Shown: positions 18,702 through 27,010 of the stretch, piece by piece
How the letters are laid out: the number at the start of each line of letters is the position of its first letter
Numbering within the stretch: position 1 is the first letter of the stretch
Source of the DNA: JAJPKK01 sp963787675
GTDB lineage: Bacteria > Pseudomonadota > Alphaproteobacteria > Rhizobiales > Xanthobacteraceae
Direction of reading: 5' to 3'
Length of the DNA stretch: 64,000 nt
NCBI GenBank assembly: GCA_963787675.1
Contig: CAWBDV010000003.1
Span: forward strand, 1,364,001 to 1,428,000
Position numbers and translations under genes: made by a program
Notes under the pieces: model-generated
What the model saw: the letters and a program-made list of their open reading frames with translations, nothing else
Database searches by the model: none
Told to the model about the DNA's origin: nothing

Positions 18702-19967
18702 TCAGGCGCTCGCTCCAGCGTCGCTGGCGCGATCGGCGTAGATGTAGAGCGGACGAGCAGTGCCTTCGACAACTTCCTTGGAAATCACCACCTCCTCGAC
18801 GCCTTCGAGGCTCGGCAGGTCGAACATGGTGTCGAGCAGAATGCTCTCCATGATCGAGCGCAAGCCGCGCGCGCCGGTCTTGCGTTCGATCGCCTTGCGG
18901 GCGATCGCACCCAGCGCTTCCTCGGCGAGGCTGAGGTCGATGTTCTCCATCTCGAACAGCCGCTGATACTGCTTGACCAGGGCGTTCTTCGGTTCGAGCA
19001 GGATGCGCTTGAGCGCCGGTTCGTCGAGATCCTCGAGCGTCGCCACGACCGGCAAGCGGCCGACGAACTCGGGGATCAGGCCGTACTTCAGGAGGTCTTC
19101 CGGCTCGACGTCGCGGAAGATCTCGCCGGCCTTGCGGTCCTCGGGAGCCGCCACCTTGGCACCGAAACCGATCGAGGTGGCACGGCCCCGCGCTGAAATG
19201 ATCTTCTCCAGGCCGGAGAAGGCGCCGCCACACACGAACAGAATGTTGGTCGTGTCGACTTGCAGGAACTCCTGCTGCGGATGCTTGCGGCCGCCCTGCG
19301 GCGGCACCGATGCGATCGTGCCCTCCATGATCTTGAGCAGCGCCTGCTGGACGCCCTCACCCGAGACGTCGCGGGTGATGGATGGGTTGTCGGATTTGCG
19401 ACTGATTTTGTCGATTTCGTCGATGTAGACAATGCCACGCTGCGCGCGCTCGACATTGTAGTCGGCCGATTGCAGCAGCTTGAGGATGATGTTCTCGACG
19501 TCCTCGCCGACATAGCCGGCTTCGGTCAGCGTCGTCGCGTCGGCCATCGTAAACGGCACATCGAGGATGCGCGCCAGTGTCTGCGCCAGCAGCGTCTTGC
19601 CGGAGCCGGTCGGTCCGATCAGCAGGATGTTCGACTTCGCAAGCTCGACGTCGTTGTGCTTGGTCTGATGATTGAGCCGCTTGTAGTGATTGTGAACCGC
19701 GACCGAGAGCACCTTCTTCGCGTGGTCCTGGCCGATGACGTAATCGTCGAGAACTTTGCGAATCTCCTTCGGCGTCGGAATCCCGTCGCGCGACTTCACG
19801 AGCGAGGACTTGTTCTCCTCGCGAATGATATCCATGCAGAGCTCGACGCACTCGTCGCAGATGAACACCGTCGGCCCGGCGATGAGCTTGCGCACCTCGT
19901 GCTGGCTCTTGCCGCAAAACGAGCAATAGAGGGTATTTTTGGAATCGCTGCTGCCGACTTTGCTCAT
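18702..19967 (-). CDS. clpX: ClpX, ATPase subunit of ClpXP
   Basis: 421 residues. N-terminal zinc-binding domain with two CxxC pairs (YCSFCGKSQ and FICDECVELC), AAA+ domain with Walker A GPTGSGKT, Walker B YIDEIDKIS, pore loop GYVGEDVE and sensor regions, and C-terminal small domain (RKAIERKTGARGLRSIME). Hexameric unfoldase that feeds ClpP and, in alphaproteobacteria, drives cell-cycle proteolysis. Upstream gene is clpP (395 nt gap) and downstream is lon, the standard order. Confidence 0.98.
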   Translation of the reverse strand: MSKVGSSDSKNTLYCSFCGKSQHEVRKLIAGPTVFICDECVELCMDIIREENKSSLVKSRDGIPTPKEIRKVLDDYVIGQDHAKKVLSVAVHNHYKRLNHQTKHNDVELAKSNILLIGPTGSGKTLLAQTLARILDVPFTMADATTLTEAGYVGEDVENIILKLLQSADYNVERAQRGIVYIDEIDKISRKSDNPSITRDVSGEGVQQALLKIMEGTIASVPPQGGRKHPQQEFLQVDTTNILFVCGGAFSGLEKIISARGRATSIGFGAKVAAPEDRKAGEIFRDVEPEDLLKYGLIPEFVGRLPVVATLEDLDEPALKRILLEPKNALVKQYQRLFEMENIDLSLAEEALGAIARKAIERKTGARGLRSIMESILLDTMFDLPSLEGVEEVVISKEVVEGTARPLYIYADRASDAGASA

Positions 19968-20362
19968 TCCTCTAGCTCCGCTGAACCCAACCTTACGCTC
20001 CTGCGAACGGACATCTCACTCCCAGCTTGCCTAATGCTCGGTTTCACCGCTTAGCCGATGGCCAAACGTTCTCACTCAAGTACTAACGAAGCACGCTAGC
20101 AACCATATAATCAACATTTCATTAATTATGAATGCCCTATGTCACCCCGAAACCACACGTGGAGCGCAAATTGTTTGCGGCCATTGTGGCGAAACGGCAG
20201 CACTTCAACGCGCGCCACGGTCTTTCGATGCGCCGCGGTATCCCAACGCCAAGCCCGACAACGAGGCAAAAGCCGGGCCAAAATTCGCATTCCGCGCAAT
20301 GCAGGTTTGGGCTTCGCGAGGCGGAATCTGGCCACCCGAACTCGCGGCGGCCGGACGATGAC
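19968..20362. other. clpP-clpX intergenic region
   Basis: 395 nt. Both strands carry open frames but none looks like a protein. AT-rich DNA at 20090-20130 could be the clpX promoter. No terminator recognised. Confidence 0.45.
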
Positions 20363-21001
20363 TTAGACCTTTTCGAGCTTCTCGGGGGTCTCGACCCGCT
20401 TCTCGATCACCTTGTCGATGAGGCCAAACTGCTTTGCACCTTCGGCGGTGAAAAACTGATCGCGCTCCAGCGCGTCCTCAATGGCCTTGATGGGCTGGCC
20501 GGTATGCTTGACGTAGATTTCGTTGAGGCGCTTGCGAACGCTCAGGATCTCCTGGGCGTGGATCATGATGTCCGAGGCTTGGCCCTGAAATCCACCCGAC
20601 GGCTGGTGCACCATCACCCGGGCGTTGGGCAGCGCGAAGCGCAGATCCTTGGCGCCCGACGCCAACAGCAGTGATCCCATCGACGCCGCCTGACCGACGC
20701 ACAAGGTCGATACCGCGGGGCGGACGAATTGCATGGTGTCGTAGATCGCAAGTCCCGACGTCACCACCCCGCCCGGCGAGTTGATGTACATCGAGATTTC
20801 TTTCTTCGGATTCTCGGCCTCGAGAAAAAGAAGCTGGGCGATGATCAGCGCCGACATACCGTCCTCGACCGGACCGGTGATGAAGATGATTCGCTCCTTC
20901 AGGAGCCGCGAATAAATGTCGTAGGCGCGCTCGCCGCGGTTGGTCTGCTCGACCACCATGGGAACGAGGTAGTTGTTCAACGTGTCGACGGGATCTCGCA
21001 T
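20363..21001 (-). CDS. clpP: ClpP, serine protease subunit
   Basis: 212 residues. Catalytic triad visible: Ser107 in GQAASMGS, His132 in MVHQPSGG, Asp181 in DQFFTAEGA. Substrate-strand motif YINSPGGVV and head-domain helices are intact. Tetradecameric barrel that degrades proteins delivered by ClpX (18702-19967) or ClpA with ClpS (57710-60729). Start MRDPVDTLNNYLVPMVVEQT is typical for rhizobial ClpP1, with a short or absent propeptide. Confidence 0.98.
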   Translation of the reverse strand: MRDPVDTLNNYLVPMVVEQTNRGERAYDIYSRLLKERIIFITGPVEDGMSALIIAQLLFLEAENPKKEISMYINSPGGVVTSGLAIYDTMQFVRPAVSTLCVGQAASMGSLLLASGAKDLRFALPNARVMVHQPSGGFQGQASDIMIHAQEILSVRKRLNEIYVKHTGQPIKAIEDALERDQFFTAEGAKQFGLIDKVIEKRVETPEKLEKV

Positions 21002-21170
21002 GGGGGACTCTCAATCAGGCTTGGCCGCATATATGTGCTGGCGACGCTGCAGCAAGGGATGGGTCACAGCGCCGAGAACGGAGAGACTCGACAAGAACCG
21101 GAGAAGGCCGCACGACGCAAGCACCGCTAACGCCGCATTTGCCGCCATCCCAAGCTCGTCACCAAGTTCC

Positions 21171-21280
21171 TCATCGCCCGGCTTGACCGGGCGATCCAGT
21201 AACCCAGTCCCGCGATTGGGCAAAGGATTCTTTGGACTCGATAGTCCGGTGGTTACCGGATGCCCGCTTTCGCGGGGGTC
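21171..21280 (+). repeat. Composite palindromic intergenic repeat, copy 1
   Basis: Hairpin GCCCGGCTTGACCGGGC and GATCCAGTAACC, then after about 45 nt GGTTACCGGAT and the hairpin CCCGCTTTCGCGGG. The same halves occur in opposite orientation at 40567-40672. It fills the tig-clpP gap and resembles REP/BIME-type elements. Confidence 0.7.
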
Positions 21281-21294
21281 AGCGAGCGTTCTTG

Positions 21295-22653
21295 TTATCC
21301 GCCGGCCGGAAGTTCGGTCTCGTCCTCTTTGAAGAGCTCCTCCTTCGTCACCTTCTTCTCGGCGACCTCGGCGAGTTCGAGAACGAAATCGACCACCTTC
21401 TCCTCGTAGATCGGCGCGCGAATCGACGCGAGCGCGTTTGGATTCTTCTGGTAGGCCTCCCACAGCTCCCGCTCGCGGCCAGGGAACTGGCGGACGCGCT
21501 CGATCAGGGCGCGCGACACTTCCTCGTCGGTCACCTTGATGCCGTTCTTGTCGCCGATCTCGGCAAGCACGAGGCCGAGCCGCACCCGACGGTCGGCAAT
21601 GTTGTGATATTCGGTGCGGGCCTTTTCCTCGGTCGTGCCTTCATCCTCGAAGGTGCGATTCTGCGCCTTGAGATCGGCTTCGACGGTCTTCCAGACGTTA
21701 TCGAATTCCTGCTCGACCAGCGTCGGCGGAGCTTCGAACTTATGGAGGACGTCGAGCCGGTCGAGAAGGAGCCGCTTGATCTTCTGGCGGCTTGCCCCGG
21801 TGTGGTCCTGCGTGATCCGGTCCTTCACCGCTTGGCGCAGCTTCTCAAGCGATTCGAGCCCAAGCGAGGTCGCGAACGCGTCGTCGAGGGTGATCGGATT
21901 GGGGGCTTCGACGGCTTTCGCCGTCGTCGCGAAAGACGCCTTCTTGCCGGAGAGCTTCTCGACGCCATAGCCTTCCGGAAAGGTCGCATCGATGGTCCGG
22001 CTTTCGCCGGCGTTGATCCCGACGAGCTGATCCTCGAATCCCGGAAGGAAGGAATTCGAGCCGATAACCACCGGCACCTCGTCGGCGCTACCGCCCTCGA
22101 AGGCCTCGCCATCGATCGTACCCTTGAACGAGATTACGACGCGGTCGCCGGTCTCGGCCGGACCGGTCTTGGCGGTGAACGTGCGGTTCTGCTCACCGAG
22201 CCGGTTGAGCGCGTCCTCGACCTCCTCATCGCTCACATCCGCGACAAGCCGCTCGAGCTTGACGTCCTTGAAATTGGCAAGCGTGATCGGCGGCACCACT
22301 TCCACCGCGATGGTGTAGGACAGGTCGGCCTTGCCATCGATCACCCCATCGATCGTCCCCTGGTCCTCGGGGAACGTGACCTTGGGGTCCATGGCGAGCT
22401 TCAAGCCGCGATCGGTCACGATCTTCGAATTGGTCTCGCGCACGATCTGGTCGATCGTTTCGGCCATCACGCCGCGGCCGATGACCTTCTTGAGATGGGA
22501 GACCGGCACTTTGCCGGGGCGGAAGCCGCGGAGCTTCACCTGGTCCTTCATCTGGACCAGGCGGTCGTTGACGCGCGTTTCCAGGTCGGCGGCCGGCACC
22601 ACTACGTGAAATTCCCGCCGCAGGCCTTCGTTGGTGGTTTCGGTGACTTGCAT
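21295..22653 (-). CDS. tig: Trigger factor
   Basis: ATG 22653 gives 452 residues (MQVTETTNEGLRREFHVVVP). An upstream extension of this frame reads through the tRNA-Leu gene and is not real. Ribosome-binding signature GFRPGKVP follows RLVQMKDQVKLR. The central FKBP-type peptidyl-prolyl isomerase domain includes ETGDRVVISFKGTIDGEAF, and the long helical C-terminal chaperone arm runs to ELPAGG. Ribosome-associated folding factor. Gene order tig-clpP-clpX-lon is conserved across many bacteria. Confidence 0.97.
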   Translation of the reverse strand: MQVTETTNEGLRREFHVVVPAADLETRVNDRLVQMKDQVKLRGFRPGKVPVSHLKKVIGRGVMAETIDQIVRETNSKIVTDRGLKLAMDPKVTFPEDQGTIDGVIDGKADLSYTIAVEVVPPITLANFKDVKLERLVADVSDEEVEDALNRLGEQNRTFTAKTGPAETGDRVVISFKGTIDGEAFEGGSADEVPVVIGSNSFLPGFEDQLVGINAGESRTIDATFPEGYGVEKLSGKKASFATTAKAVEAPNPITLDDAFATSLGLESLEKLRQAVKDRITQDHTGASRQKIKRLLLDRLDVLHKFEAPPTLVEQEFDNVWKTVEADLKAQNRTFEDEGTTEEKARTEYHNIADRRVRLGLVLAEIGDKNGIKVTDEEVSRALIERVRQFPGRERELWEAYQKNPNALASIRAPIYEEKVVDFVLELAEVAEKKVTKEELFKEDETELPAGG

Positions 22654-22724
22654 CGCCTCGTGACTCGTTATTATCGGCGGGACCACCACCCCTGAGGGCA
22701 GCGCCACCTCATCCAAAGCGGGCA

Positions 22725-22809
22725 TGGTGCGGGCGGAGGGACTTGAACCCCCACGACTTTCGTCACTGGAACCTAAATCCAGCGCGTCTACCAGTTCCGC
22801 CACGCCCGC
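22725..22809 (-). tRNA. tRNA-Leu (anticodon TAG)
   Basis: Minus-strand sequence begins GCGGGCGTGGCGGAACTGGT, with anticodon stem CTGGA/TCCAG around TTTAGGT (anticodon TAG), a long variable arm (TGACGAAAGTCGT), T-arm GGTTCAAGTCC, acceptor pairing and encoded CCA. The long variable arm and GGCGGAA D-arm are leucine-type. Confidence 0.96.
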
Positions 22810-22899
22810 TTGAGGGTTCCGGGGCCGGTCCGCCGAGCGGCGCGGCTTATATCACGGCCCGCCGCGGCGGCGCATCAGAAAAAAACGGGATGGGACAGT

Positions 22900-22940
22900 T
22901 CTAGGACAAATGACCCGCCTCTAGGACAAATGGACCCGCC
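22900..22940. repeat. Tandem 20/21-bp direct repeat
   Basis: TCTAGGACAAATGACCCGCC at 22900-22919 is followed directly by the same sequence with one extra G at 22920-22940. It lies upstream of tRNA-Leu. Confidence 0.85.
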
Positions 22941-22962
22941 GGCCGCCGCAAGACCCGCGGGC

Positions 22963-23007
22963 GCCAGGCACCCGCATGCCAGGCACCCGCATGCCAGGCA
23001 CCCGCAT
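22963..23007. repeat. Three tandem copies of a 15-bp unit
   Basis: GCCAGGCACCCGCAT is repeated exactly three times (22963-22977, 22978-22992, 22993-23007), just past the stop codon at 23017 of the minus-strand gene. Likely a slippage-prone microsatellite. Confidence 0.92.
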
Positions 23008-23016
23008 ATCGGTCAA

Positions 23017-23328
23017 TCAACCGCCTGACCGGGTCTCGGCAATGACCTGGAGCGGCACGACGACGACACCCCCGCCCGATACGCGCTTGGTCAGTTCAGT
23101 GTACTTCGAAAAGTAGTCGCGCTGCTGCAGCGTTTTGATGGATTCGTCGTCAGCTGCCGTCGCCATATGAAAATAGTCGGCACCGTCGCGCGCCTTCAGG
23201 CAGCGATAGGTGATTTTCCCGCTCAGGACCGGGTCGGCGTCGAGCGCGGCGATGAAAGCCGCGATCTCCCGGTGCCACTCCGCCTCGGTCCCGTTCTCCA
23301 ATCGGTATTTGATCATGAACTGCTTCAT
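23017..23328 (-). CDS. Small ferredoxin-like-fold (ABM-type) protein
   Basis: 103 residues from ATG 23328, preceded by GGAG. The frame extends to GTG 23370, overlapping the upstream stop. MKQFMIKYRLENGTEAEWH, ALDADPVLSGKITYRCLK and DYFSKYTELTKRV suggest a dimeric alpha-beta-barrel protein of the antibiotic-biosynthesis-monooxygenase type. No catalytic assignment is possible. It follows the NmrA-like reductase gene closely, so both are probably co-expressed under the divergent HxlR regulator. Confidence 0.65.
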   Translation of the reverse strand: MKQFMIKYRLENGTEAEWHREIAAFIAALDADPVLSGKITYRCLKARDGADYFHMATAADDESIKTLQQRDYFSKYTELTKRVSGGGVVVVPLQVIAETRSGG

Positions 23329-23366
23329 CTTGTTCTCCAATTCGACCGCCGCGTCCGCCGCCGTGC

Positions 23367-24248
23367 TCACACCTTTGGAACAGGCTGCTCACCTCGAAAA
23401 ACCGCGGCATGTCGCGCGGCGAATTCATCGAAGCGGGTCGGACGCAAGCCGAAGACGCTTTCGAGTGTATCCCAGACTTTGCTTTCCTTACCCCTGCGCC
23501 GTTCAGCAAACAGCTCCGCGAGCGCATCGGCCATGTACGGCGGCAGCCCGGCATCGAGCTGGGCCTGTTTGGCCGCCTCCGGGGGCACATTGACATAGCG
23601 GATGCTCCAGCCGGTCGCCGCCGACAATCTCGCCGCGACCTCCGCCATGGTCAACGCTTCGGCTCCGGTGAGCGGGTAAGTCTTAGCCTCGTGGCCATCG
23701 CTCGTCAGAACGATGGCGGCAACCTCGGCAAGGTCGCCGATGTCGATCGACGCAATTCGAGCCTCCTCCATCGGAAGAAAGATTGCGCGTTTGCTGACAA
23801 TTGACGGCACCTGGCGGAAGTACGAGGTCATGAATTCGCCCGCGCGCAGATGGGTGTAAGCCATCCCGGACGCCTCCAGGCGCTTCTCGGCCTCGCCATG
23901 CATCCGCGCAAAGCGGAACGGAGAATCAAGCTCGGGCATGATTCCGGACAGCTTGACGACGTGCTTTACGCCCGCTTTGGCGGCAGCATCGATAAAAATG
24001 GACTGCACCTCCAACATCGCCGGATCGGCAGATGAAATGAGGGCGGCGCGATCGACGCCGCGCAGCGCCGGGCCGAGCGTGTCGGGGCGCGCCATGTCGC
24101 CCTCAACGATCTCGACGCCCGGCAATTGCGAAAGTGCGGACGCCTTGGCGACGTTGCGCACTAGCGCCCGGACCGGAACGCCGCGCGCGGACAGTCGCCG
24201 CGCCAACTCGCGCCCATTCAGCCCCGTCGATCCTGTCACGAGAATCAT
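23367..24248 (-). CDS. NmrA-like NAD(P)-binding reductase
   Basis: 293 residues from ATG 24248 (GGGAG upstream). Rossmann nucleotide-binding motif MILVTGSTGLNGRELARRL, then RALVRNVAKASAL, VEIVEGDMARPDTL and a KLSGIMPELDSPF segment replacing the classical YxxxK. This is the NmrA/atypical SDR layout (QOR2-like), with C-terminal substrate lobe including GAEALTMAEVAARLS. Probably an NAD(P)H-dependent redox-sensing or quinone-type reductase. Divergent HxlR gene at 24406 is its likely regulator, a pairing common in Proteobacteria. Confidence 0.82.
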   Translation of the reverse strand: MILVTGSTGLNGRELARRLSARGVPVRALVRNVAKASALSQLPGVEIVEGDMARPDTLGPALRGVDRAALISSADPAMLEVQSIFIDAAAKAGVKHVVKLSGIMPELDSPFRFARMHGEAEKRLEASGMAYTHLRAGEFMTSYFRQVPSIVSKRAIFLPMEEARIASIDIGDLAEVAAIVLTSDGHEAKTYPLTGAEALTMAEVAARLSAATGWSIRYVNVPPEAAKQAQLDAGLPPYMADALAELFAERRRGKESKVWDTLESVFGLRPTRFDEFAARHAAVFRGEQPVPKV

Positions 24249-24405
24249 TGGCCACTCCCGATCTCGGTGGACTCGAAGTGCATGCGCGGCACACAGACTG
24301 CGTTCGCGACCGCGATCCATCTAGGATTCCTGGATGCGCTTTTGCAAGTATGGACAAAAATGATACTAAGGGGCGTTCTTAGATGTGCCGGTACGGGAGT
24401 TGCCA

Positions 24406-24852
24406 ATGCCTGCTCGGAAAGCGAGTAACACGACCACGACGGCGATGCTTAAGCCGAACGGCGGGTGCGGCTGCCCGGTCGCTGAATTCCAACGGATCAT
24501 CAGTGGCAAGTACAAGCTGCGCATCCTCTGGGACTTGCAGGACGGACCGCGGCGCTACAGCGAAATCAGAAGCGGCCTGTTGCGCGGCGCCCTCGGCACC
24601 CGCGAGATCGCACCGCGCGTGCTCAGCCGCGAGCTCAAGGCGCTTGGCGACAGCGGCCTGATCGCGCGCAAGGACTTTGGCGTCGTTCCGCCCAAGGTCG
24701 AATACCGCCTGACCCCGCGCGGCCGAAGTTTCATTCCGATCATCGCCGCCATCCGCAAATGGGGAAGCCGCAATCTCGGCCGGCCGGCAAACGGCGGCGA
24801 TGGGAGCCTGCGACCGCTCGCCGCGGTCGGTGCCCGATCTCTCCCCGCGTGA
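24406..24852 (+). CDS. HxlR-family transcriptional regulator
   Basis: 148 residues from ATG 24406 (GGGAG ~9 nt upstream; ATG 24385 also possible). Winged-helix domain with GGCGCPVAEFQRIISGKYKL (Cys residues typical of redox- or aldehyde-sensing members), ILWDLQDGPRRYSEI, VLSRELKALGDSGLIARKDF and VEYRLTPRGRSFIPII. HxlR proteins are homodimers and usually control an adjacent oxidoreductase gene; here the divergent NmrA-like gene fits. The 157-nt spacer should contain the operator. Confidence 0.88.
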   Translation: MPARKASNTTTTAMLKPNGGCGCPVAEFQRIISGKYKLRILWDLQDGPRRYSEIRSGLLRGALGTREIAPRVLSRELKALGDSGLIARKDFGVVPPKVEYRLTPRGRSFIPIIAAIRKWGSRNLGRPANGGDGSLRPLAAVGARSLPA

Positions 24853-24907
24853 GAGGTGTTGCCGAGCCGCGCCGCGGTGTTACGCTTTGTCGGCACGAGA
24901 GGCGATC

Positions 24908-25801
24908 GTGGCGCTCGATTTGCAAACCCGGCAGACATGCGATTTCGCGGTCATTCCGACCGGCGTCGCGCTTGGCGCTGAAATCAGGGCGGGCGATCTC
25001 AGGGCGATCGACGACACGACATTCGCTCGAATCTGCGACGCGTGGCACGCGCATGCGGTCGTGCTGTTCCGCGACCAGGCGCTGAGCGATATTGATCTGA
25101 TCGCCTTCAGCCGCCGCTTCGGGTGACCTCGACTTCGCGCCGATCCAGGAGAACGGCCGCCGCTTCGTCGACGGGCATGCCGGAAATCTACATCGTCTCC
25201 AACGTGCAAAGTGAACGGCGAGGCGATCGGCAGCCTGGGCGCCGGCGAGGCCGTCTGGCACACCGACATGTCGTATCTCGACGATGCCGCCCAAGGCGAG
25301 CATGCTTTACTGCGATCGAGATTCCGCCGACCGGCGGCAACACCTCGTTCTGCAGCATGTACGCGATCTACGAGGCGCTACCCGCCGCGCTGAAAGCGCG
25401 CATCGAGGGCCTGCGAGATCAAGCACGACGGCACCTACAACAGCGGCGGCTACGTCCGCGCCGGCGTGCACCGCGACCGGACGATCCGCGCACCGCTCCG
25501 GGCGCGCTCCATCCGCTCGTCTGCACGCATCCGGAGACCGGCCGGCGCATGCTCTATCTCGGCCGCCGGCGCAATGCCTATATCGGTGGGACTCGAGCTG
25601 GCGGAGTCCGAGGCGCTGCTCGACGATCTGTGGAGCTATGTTGACGCGCCCGGAATTCGCCTGGGAGCATGTGTGGCGGGTCGGCGACCTCGTGCTGTGG
25701 GACAACCGCTGCACCATGCATCGGCGCGACGCCGTTCGATGCCGCAGTCGCGGCGGATCATGCATCGCACCCAGATCAAGGGCGACGCCGCGCCGGCGTG
25801 A
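24908..25801 (+). pseudogene. TauD/TfdA-family Fe(II)/2-oxoglutarate dioxygenase, many frameshifts
   Basis: Successive frames carry one TauD-type protein in order: ALDLQTRQTCDFAVIPTG (GTG 24908), VVLFRDQALSDIDLIAFSRR, then after TGA at 25128 VNGEAIGSLGAGEAVWHTDM (HxD iron ligands), TGGNTSFCSMYAIYEALP, HPLVCTHPETGRRMLYL, FAWEHVWRVGDLVLWDNR, CTMHRRD (distal His) and RIMHRTQIKGD. The ligands are recognisable but at least four frame changes break the gene. The family oxidises sulfonates, phenoxyacetates and similar substrates; here the substrate is unknown. It lies before a TctC gene, suggesting a decayed catabolic locus. Confidence 0.8.
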
Positions 25802-25921
25802 CCGGACCGCGGGCGTCCCGCCCGCCTCTTATCCGATAAAGAGCGCCCGAGACGCGCGCGGTCCGCCGTAGCCCACGCGCGACGCCGGTGATAGGTTCAA
25901 CGCAGAACGACGGAGAGAGGA

Positions 25922-26908
25922 ATGCAGGGACCGCGGCGACGCGATGTGCTGGCGCTCGGGGCCGCAGCGCTGTGCGCGCCCCCTGCGTTCGCCGAGACCA
26001 GAAAGTATCCCGACCGCCCGATCAAGCTTGTCGTGCCGTTCGTTCCGGGCGGCGTCAACGATATCGTGGCGCGCCTGTGGGGCGACCGGGTCAAGCAATC
26101 GCTGGGCGCGGTCTTCATCGAAAATCAGGGTGGCGCCGGCGGTGCCGTCGGCGCGAACGCCGTCGCCCATGCGCAGGGCGACGGTTACACCATCCTGCTC
26201 GGCGGCGGTGGTTCGCTGGTGCTGAGCCCGATCGCCATGTCGAAGCCGCTCTACGATCCCATCAAGGATTTCGAGCCGATCGCAATCCTGGCTTTAAGCG
26301 CGCTCGCAATTGCGGTGACGCCCGACCTGCCGGTGCATACCGTGAGCGAGCTCGTCGCCTACGACAAGGCCCATCCGGGCAGCCTTCTCTACGGCTCGGC
26401 CGGCACCGGTACGATGACCCATCTCGGGGCGGAACTCTTCAAATCGCTCGCCGGCCTGCATGACATCGTCCATGTCCCCTATAAAGGTTCGGGCGCCTCG
26501 ATCACGGACGTCATCAGCGGCCAATTGCCGATGATCATCGCCAACGTGACCGGGCAAGTGCTCGAACTCAACCGGTCCGGCAAGCTGCGGCTGATCGCAG
26601 TCCTCAGCCCGGAGCGTCTCGTCGCTGATCCGTCGATCCCGACCGCCGTCGAATCCGGATTGCAAGGCGCGATCGCGGCAAACTTCACCGGCCTGTTCGC
26701 CCCCGCCAAAACGCCGCTCTCGATCGTCGAACAGGTCGCGGCCGCGACCCGTGACGCCATGGACAGCGAAGACGTGCGCCGCAATCTGATCGACCAAGGG
26801 CTCGAGCCGGTGCGCGCTTCGACGCCTGAGAAGACGCAGCGCTTTCTCGCGGAGGATATTGCCCGCTGGACGCCGATCGCCCGCGCCATCGGCCTCAAAT
26901 TCAATTGA
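25922..26908 (+). CDS. TctC/Bug-family solute-binding protein
   Basis: 328 residues. N-terminal MQGPRRRDVLALGAAALCAP is a twin-arginine-like or Sec signal ending AFAE. Family blocks: YPDRPIKLVVPFVPGGVNDI, ENQGGAGGAVGANAVAHAQG, DGYTILLGGGG, VHVPYKGSGASITDVISGQL and RLIAVLSPERL. It is a periplasmic two-lobe receptor for carboxylates or similar small ligands of tripartite tricarboxylate transporters. The TctA and TctB membrane subunits are not adjacent, as is usual for the expanded Bug families. Substrate unknown. Confidence 0.92.
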   Translation: MQGPRRRDVLALGAAALCAPPAFAETRKYPDRPIKLVVPFVPGGVNDIVARLWGDRVKQSLGAVFIENQGGAGGAVGANAVAHAQGDGYTILLGGGGSLVLSPIAMSKPLYDPIKDFEPIAILALSALAIAVTPDLPVHTVSELVAYDKAHPGSLLYGSAGTGTMTHLGAELFKSLAGLHDIVHVPYKGSGASITDVISGQLPMIIANVTGQVLELNRSGKLRLIAVLSPERLVADPSIPTAVESGLQGAIAANFTGLFAPAKTPLSIVEQVAAATRDAMDSEDVRRNLIDQGLEPVRASTPEKTQRFLAEDIARWTPIARAIGLKFN

Positions 26909-27010
26909 AGCGAATAGGTCGAGGGCGACTTGCAGGTCGATCTTCGGAACACTTCTTGCCTTCGTACCGGAGCATCATGTTCAGAGCATCTTAGCGGAGG
27001 GAGTATCTTG

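Noticed and set aside
22654..22803. N-terminal extension of trigger factor (502-residue frame)
   Set aside because: The extra codons translate the tRNA-Leu gene, and the conserved trigger factor start is at 22653.
22900..23007. CRISPR array
   Set aside because: Repeats are tandem with no unique spacers, and no cas genes are near.
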